A DNA stretch of 64,000 nucleotides from Mxb001 sp046046455. GTDB lineage: Bacteria > Actinomycetota > Actinomycetes > S36-B12. Made by a program: the position numbers and the translations under genes. The notes under the pieces are model-generated. The model was not told where the DNA came from, made no database searches, and saw nothing but the letters and a program-made list of their open reading frames with translations. Positions 59,960 through 64,000 of the stretch are shown piece after piece. The first letter of the stretch is position 1, and each line of letters opens with the position of its first letter. Location of the stretch: NCBI GenBank assembly GCA_046046455.1, contig JBJOJS010000021.1, positions 1 to 64,000 on the forward strand. The letters run 5' to 3'.

Positions 59960-61171
59960 TCAGGACAGCGTCGAGAAGACCGCCTCCAGGCGTACGCCGC
60001 GCGGAGCGGGCACCCAACTCCACGAGCCACGGGCGACCGCGCACCAGGCATCCATGATCGCCGTACCGGATCCACGCACGACCTCACCACGGGGCATCCC
60101 CCGGCCGTCGTCACTCACTCTGACCACGAGGGATTCCCCCGTCGGCGTCGACAGGGACACGTCGACGCGGGCCGCATGCCCGTGAGACGCGGCGTTGAGT
60201 AGGGCCTGCTCCACGACGCGATAGATCGCGGTCAACAGATCGCGGTGGGCCGTGCCACCCATCAGCAGGGATCTCGATGGGGCATCGAAGGTGACATCGA
60301 CTCGGAGCACCGGCTCCCATGAGTCCGCGAGTTCCTGAAGGGCCGTGTCCAGCCCCACCGACCCGAACGCCGGACTCAGTCGTCGACTGGCGGAGCGCAC
60401 CTCGGTCGACCGAATGCGCTCGATCTCGGAGATCGCCTTTTCGAGACGCTCCCGCGTCGCTGGATCAGCACCCTCCACACTGCTGCGCAACTCAAAGGCC
60501 ACGACCAGGAGGTCTGCCTGCACGCGATCGTGCAGGAACTCCGCGACCCCGCGACGCGCCCGCTCATCGGCCTCGACGACGAGCAGTTGCTGCGCCTTGA
60601 CGGTCTCCAGAGCCGTGGTCGCCACCGCCGCCTGCCGTGCATAACGCAGCGTGAGCGCACCCGCGAGCGACTGCACGAAGGTGATCGCGATGAAGGCGCG
60701 CATCGTTGCCGGCACGATGCCGACCGCCGAGAGCTCGGGCGTCGACAGGAAGATCGGCGACAGGATGTAGACCCGCGCGAGCCCGCCCGCGAGCGCAGCG
60801 ATGAGCATCGCCACGAGGTACGGCCAGCGTGCCGGGCTCCCGAACTCGTCTTTGCGCAGGTAGCGACTCGCGACAGCGAGAACGATCGCCGAGGCACCGG
60901 CTGCCGCGACAGCGTTGCCCACGACGGACACGATGTCGATGGGGTTGACCGCGCTTTCGCCGTACTCTCCGATGATGGACGGCGTGAACTGCTCAGGGAG
61001 CGAGACGCAGGAGTAGCGACAGCGACTGAGTGTGCCGAGGAGCGACACCTGGATGTTCTGCAGGAGGATGAGCAGGAAGACGGCGCCGAAGACGAATGAC
61101 GGGAAGAAGGGCCACGGTCCTAGTACGGCACGTGCGATACCGCGACCGAGCTTCGCCCATCCGCTGTCCAT
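59960..61171 (-). CDS. NarL-type sensor histidine kinase
   Basis: The 403-residue protein has about five to six transmembrane helices to residue 185, then a HisKA_3-type dimerisation region with the phospho-acceptor His in ARRGVAEFLHDRVQADLLVV, and an HATPase_c domain with EQALLNAASHGHA (N box), VSDDGRGMP (G1) and RGSGTAIM. The FLHDRVQ variant is typical of membrane NarX-like kinases. It follows the response-regulator gene with a 2-base gap. Confidence 0.85.
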   Translation of the reverse strand: MDSGWAKLGRGIARAVLGPWPFFPSFVFGAVFLLILLQNIQVSLLGTLSRCRYSCVSLPEQFTPSIIGEYGESAVNPIDIVSVVGNAVAAAGASAIVLAVASRYLRKDEFGSPARWPYLVAMLIAALAGGLARVYILSPIFLSTPELSAVGIVPATMRAFIAITFVQSLAGALTLRYARQAAVATTALETVKAQQLLVVEADERARRGVAEFLHDRVQADLLVVAFELRSSVEGADPATRERLEKAISEIERIRSTEVRSASRRLSPAFGSVGLDTALQELADSWEPVLRVDVTFDAPSRSLLMGGTAHRDLLTAIYRVVEQALLNAASHGHAARVDVSLSTPTGESLVVRVSDDGRGMPRGEVVRGSGTAIMDAWCAVARGSWSWVPAPRGVRLEAVFSTLS

Positions 61172-61173
61172 GA

Positions 61174-61878
61174 CTAGCGCTGACCGTACTCCCGGGTCTC
61201 ACGCACGTAGCGCAGGACGGCAAGCGTGCGCAGGTCGGCACCGTCGGGCGGCTCCGGCACGAGCACCTGGTAGGCGCGGGAGAGCTCCTGTCGCACCACA
61301 CCGTGCGTGAGGTCGAGGCGCTTCGCGATGGTCGGCGCATCGAGGCCCTCGGAGGCCAGCGCCATGATGTCGCGCTGTCGCGGGGTCAGTTGCGACACAG
61401 CAGGCTGGTGATCACTGACCTGCCCCTTCACCATGAGCGGATCGACGACGTTGAGGCCGCGAGCAGTCGAGTGGAGCACATCGCTCAAGTAGTTGGGATG
61501 CAGGTCGGCTCGCTTGAGGATGTAGGACCAGCCCTGCCGTTGGTCCTCCGCGAATCGGGTGAGGAACGTCGGCACCTGGTACTGCGACAGGATGACGACA
61601 CCCACGTCGGGCCACTTCGCCCGCAGCGCGATGCCCAACTCGATCCCCGACATCGCATCGTCGCCCAAGGACAGATCGAGCAGGGCAACATCGAACGCCG
61701 CCGCCTCCGCGGCAGCGAGTGCCTCCGCCGGCGATCCGGCCGTCACGACAACCTCGAGATCGCGGCGGCTGCCCAGGATCGCCGTCAGGATCCCTCGCAG
61801 CGCCGGGTCATCCTCGACGTACAGGACGCGAAGCGCTGGGGCCGACGCGGGAGAGCCGGCGGCTGCGACGGAGGACAT
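61174..61878 (-). CDS. LuxR/NarL-family response regulator
   Basis: The 234-residue protein has a receiver domain (VLYVEDDPALRGIL with the acidic pair, and the phospho-acceptor Asp in VALLDLSLGDD) and a LuxR-type HTH (QLTPRQRDIMALASEGLDAPTIAKRLDLTHGVVRQ). It is read before the kinase gene. Its target may include the nearby secreted-protein gene, whose promoter has an ordered operator array, but no direct evidence exists. ATG 61878 is used and ATG 61896 is also possible. Confidence 0.85.
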   Translation of the reverse strand: MSSVAAAGSPASAPALRVLYVEDDPALRGILTAILGSRRDLEVVVTAGSPAEALAAAEAAAFDVALLDLSLGDDAMSGIELGIALRAKWPDVGVVILSQYQVPTFLTRFAEDQRQGWSYILKRADLHPNYLSDVLHSTARGLNVVDPLMVKGQVSDHQPAVSQLTPRQRDIMALASEGLDAPTIAKRLDLTHGVVRQELSRAYQVLVPEPPDGADLRTLAVLRYVRETREYGQR

Positions 61879-61943
61879 AGAGGGATCCCAGCACATGCCC
61901 CGTGCAGGGGCCAGCGACTCCAGACAGGTGTTCCCACCGGGAG

Positions 61944-62948
61944 CTAGGGGGTGTGGTGCCGGCCGGAGCTGCCTCGCGCGACGAGCCGGGTGTCGACCTC
62001 GCGATGCACCGATGATCGCCCCGGCTCCGCGATGCGATCCATGAGCAGATCCGCGGCCACCCGCCCCATGTCCGCGAGCGGCTGCGCCACGGTCGTGAGG
62101 TCGAGAGACGCGAGCAGTCGCATGCCGTCGTATCCGACGACCGAGACGTCGTCGGGAACCCGCAGTCCACGGTCCCGCAGCGCCGCCAGGGCACCGATCG
62201 CCGCGAGATCATTCGCGACGACCAATCCGGTCGATCCCGCGTCCACCGCGGACTCGGCACCGGCGTAACCACCGCGCTCGGTGAAGGCTCCCTCGACGAC
62301 GAGGGACTCGAGGCCGTGCGCCTGCATCGCCTGCTCGTAGCCAGCGCGCCTCTCCCGCGCGATGCGATTGTCCCCACCGGAGATGTGAGCGATCCGCGTG
62401 TGACCGAGCGAGACGAGATGGTCCACAGCAAGCCGTGCACCCGAGAGGTCATCGCCGGCCACCGAGTCCAGCCCGCGGATGCCATCCGTGCGCCACGTGA
62501 CGACGACAGTCGGCACCTCGGCGGCGATGACCGACAGATCCTCATCGGAGAGGCGGTGGGCAATGAGGATGAGGCCCTCCACGCGTGACTCGAGCAGGCG
62601 CGTGATCTCCGTGCGCTCCGTCGCAGGATCGGCATTGCCGGTGACGAGCAGAGTCGAGTAGTCATGACCGCGCACAGCCTCCTGTACGCCGTCGAGGATC
62701 TCCGCGAAGACCGGGTTGTGCAGGTCGAGGATGTGTACGCCGATCGTGTGCGTGCGCTGGCGCACCAGGCTGCTTGCGGTGCGATTGGGTCGATAGCCGA
62801 GCTCATCGGCCGCGGCGAGGATCGCCTCGCGGCTCGCAGGTGCCACCTTGGCCGATCCCTGCAGTGCCAGTGAGACGAGTGATTTGGATACGCCGGCCCG
62901 CGCCGCGACATCGTGCAGCGTCGGGCGCCGGCCCGCGGTGCTTGTCAC
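61944..62948 (-). CDS. LacI-family transcriptional regulator
   Basis: The 334-residue protein has the LacI HTH (TLHDVAARAGVSKSLVSLALQG at about 10-31) and the hinge motif LGYRPNRTASSLVRQRT, then a periplasmic-binding-like ligand domain ending in VVGYDGMRLLASLDLTTVAQP. GTG 62948 lies one base after the stop of the oxidoreductase gene, with GGTGGG upstream. It probably controls a sugar or polyol operon that includes that gene. Confidence 0.85.
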   Translation of the reverse strand: MTSTAGRRPTLHDVAARAGVSKSLVSLALQGSAKVAPASREAILAAADELGYRPNRTASSLVRQRTHTIGVHILDLHNPVFAEILDGVQEAVRGHDYSTLLVTGNADPATERTEITRLLESRVEGLILIAHRLSDEDLSVIAAEVPTVVVTWRTDGIRGLDSVAGDDLSGARLAVDHLVSLGHTRIAHISGGDNRIARERRAGYEQAMQAHGLESLVVEGAFTERGGYAGAESAVDAGSTGLVVANDLAAIGALAALRDRGLRVPDDVSVVGYDGMRLLASLDLTTVAQPLADMGRVAADLLMDRIAEPGRSSVHREVDTRLVARGSSGRHHTP

Positions 62949-62949
62949 G

Positions 62950-63975
62950 TCATCCCACCTCGGCGACCTCGACGATGCGCCGCTCACGCGCGGAGAGGTC
63001 GCAGGCAATCGCAAGGGCGAGTGCCGCACGCGCCTCCGCGGGCGTGCACGGATTGTCGCGCTCGCCGCGCACGAAGTCGACGTACGCACTCGTCTCCGCT
63101 GTGAAGGCCGGACGGAAGCGATCCATGAACCCCTCGAAAGGGCGCGCGCCGGCGGCAGCGCCGCCGAGGTAGTCGCCGAGCAGCTCCAGGTCCCGACCCG
63201 AGTCAGCGGCATGCGACTCGGCGACGTGGAGGGGCGTGCGAGCGACCAGCCCCGCGCTCATGGAGTCGAGGGACCCGAAGGCCTCCATGCGGATGTCGTG
63301 GCCTACCGGGTCGTGCCGGGTGCCGCTCACGAGCACGGGGACGCCGGTCTCGGTGGTCAGCGTCGCCGTCACGACATCGAAGTCGTCTGCGGCGGCGTAG
63401 TCGGGGTGATGGCGCACCGTGCCCGTGGCATATACGGACGCGATCTCGGAATCGGTCAACCACCGGGCGAGGTCGAGGTCGTGCACGAGCATGTCGCGGA
63501 AGGTCCCGCCGCTGCCCGCGATGAACTCAGGCGTGCCCGGTGCGATGTCGTGAGCCGTCAGGGTGAGGGAATAGAGAACGCCGAGCTGCCCGGAGGCGAT
63601 GGCTTCCTTGATGCGTCGAATGCCCGCATCGAATCGTCGCTGGAAGCCGATCTGCATGTTGTCCGTGACGGCGATGAGTTCATCGCACTCCGCCAGTGTC
63701 ATGGCGAGCGGCTTCTCCACGAGTAGTGGCTTGCCGCGGGCCGCCAGTGCGCTGATGAGTTCGGCATGGGTATCCGTGGCCGTCGTGACGGCGTAACCGT
63801 CGGCATCGGGCCACTCGCCCCACGGGGCGGTCGTTCCCCCCACGCGGGCGGCCAGCTCCTCCGCGCGAGCGGCGTTGCGATTGGTCACGATGAGTTCGTC
63901 GACCCGGCCGTCGGCAGCGAGATCCTCGGCCCGGATGACGCCCATGCGCCCGGCTCCCACGACGACGATCCGCAT
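62950..63975 (-). CDS. Gfo/Idh/MocA-family oxidoreductase (inositol 2-dehydrogenase-like)
   Basis: The 341-residue protein has the Rossmann start VVVGAGRMGVIRAEDL, the KPL motif VEKPLAMT near residue 90, and GGTFRDMLVHDLDLARWL with the catalytic Asp/His near 165, as in inositol 2-dehydrogenase. The NAD substrate could be inositol or another polyol. AGGAGG lies 7 bases before ATG 63975, at the very end of the window, so it may continue an operon that lies beyond. Confidence 0.85.
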   Translation of the reverse strand: MRIVVVGAGRMGVIRAEDLAADGRVDELIVTNRNAARAEELAARVGGTTAPWGEWPDADGYAVTTATDTHAELISALAARGKPLLVEKPLAMTLAECDELIAVTDNMQIGFQRRFDAGIRRIKEAIASGQLGVLYSLTLTAHDIAPGTPEFIAGSGGTFRDMLVHDLDLARWLTDSEIASVYATGTVRHHPDYAAADDFDVVTATLTTETGVPVLVSGTRHDPVGHDIRMEAFGSLDSMSAGLVARTPLHVAESHAADSGRDLELLGDYLGGAAAGARPFEGFMDRFRPAFTAETSAYVDFVRGERDNPCTPAEARAALALAIACDLSARERRIVEVAEVG

Positions 63976-64000
63976 CGCTCGACCTCCTCTCCTCTTCCTG

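Noticed and set aside
59934..59969. Three AGGACAGC repeats at the end of the histidine kinase gene
   Set aside because: Spacing is irregular (11 and 17 bases) and one copy is inside the coding region, so they are weak compared with the nearby ACACGTGT array.

Overview
The window is high-GC DNA packed with genes on both strands, with frequent ATGA/GTGA stop-start overlaps, GTG starts, lipobox and Sec-type secreted proteins, a DUF222/HNH gene, and many genes that carry a TANNNT hexamer 6-7 bases upstream of the start codon instead of a Shine-Dalgarno. Together these point to an actinobacterial (Actinomycetota) chromosome. I cannot resolve the genus. I saw no rRNA, tRNA or CRISPR array.

Layout. 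1-8.7 kb: a truncated SF2 helicase, a CapA-like phosphoesterase, a YjbQ protein, a large secreted pentapeptide-repeat protein, and small membrane or secreted proteins. 9-13.4 kb: a penicillin-acylase-family hydrolase and a PiT phosphate transporter coupled to its DUF47 partner. 13.5-17.1 kb: a TetR regulator divergent from an aminomethyltransferase/FAD-oxidoreductase pair, with a clear dyad between them. 17.1-29.8 kb: TerC and lipoproteins, a glycerophosphodiesterase, a TAP-type hydrolase, an acyl-CoA synthetase, an acetyltransferase, a flippase-like membrane protein, a methyltransferase and a FUSC transporter. 29.8-36 kb: a sedolisin protease, two paralogous secreted M23-like proteins, and an MFS/nitroreductase operon. 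36-42.5 kb: a YczE-type membrane protein with a histidine phosphatase, a LigB/DODA dioxygenase divergent from two tandem pirins, and tandem membrane paralogues next to a second TetR. 42.5-46.8 kb: a haem/iron ABC importer operon (hmuTUV type) divergent from two secreted proteins. 46.8-54 kb: an accessory stretch with an IS481-family element inserted at the hmuV stop codon, a thioesterase/beta-propeller/PhyH operon, an IS110-family element and a DUF222-HNH gene. 54.4-54.8 kb: an orphan transcription unit with micro-ORFs and competing hairpins. 54.8-64 kb: an M20 peptidase, a PlsC acyltransferase, a ThrE-type exporter, a secreted protein with an unusual upstream operator array, a two-component system, and a LacI/oxidoreductase pair.

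The most unusual items are: (1) the 54.55-54.8 kb unit, where two tiny in-frame ORFs are separated by one TAG and followed by mutually exclusive hairpin arms; (2) the IS481-family insertion in which a palindromic CTAG supplies the stop codon of both hmuV and the transposase and splits a 16-bp tandem array; (3) three ACACGTGT-like boxes spaced exactly 21 bp; (4) four TCGCGAGGG boxes at 17-18 bp periodicity in one 5' leader; and (5) pervasive leaderless promoters.
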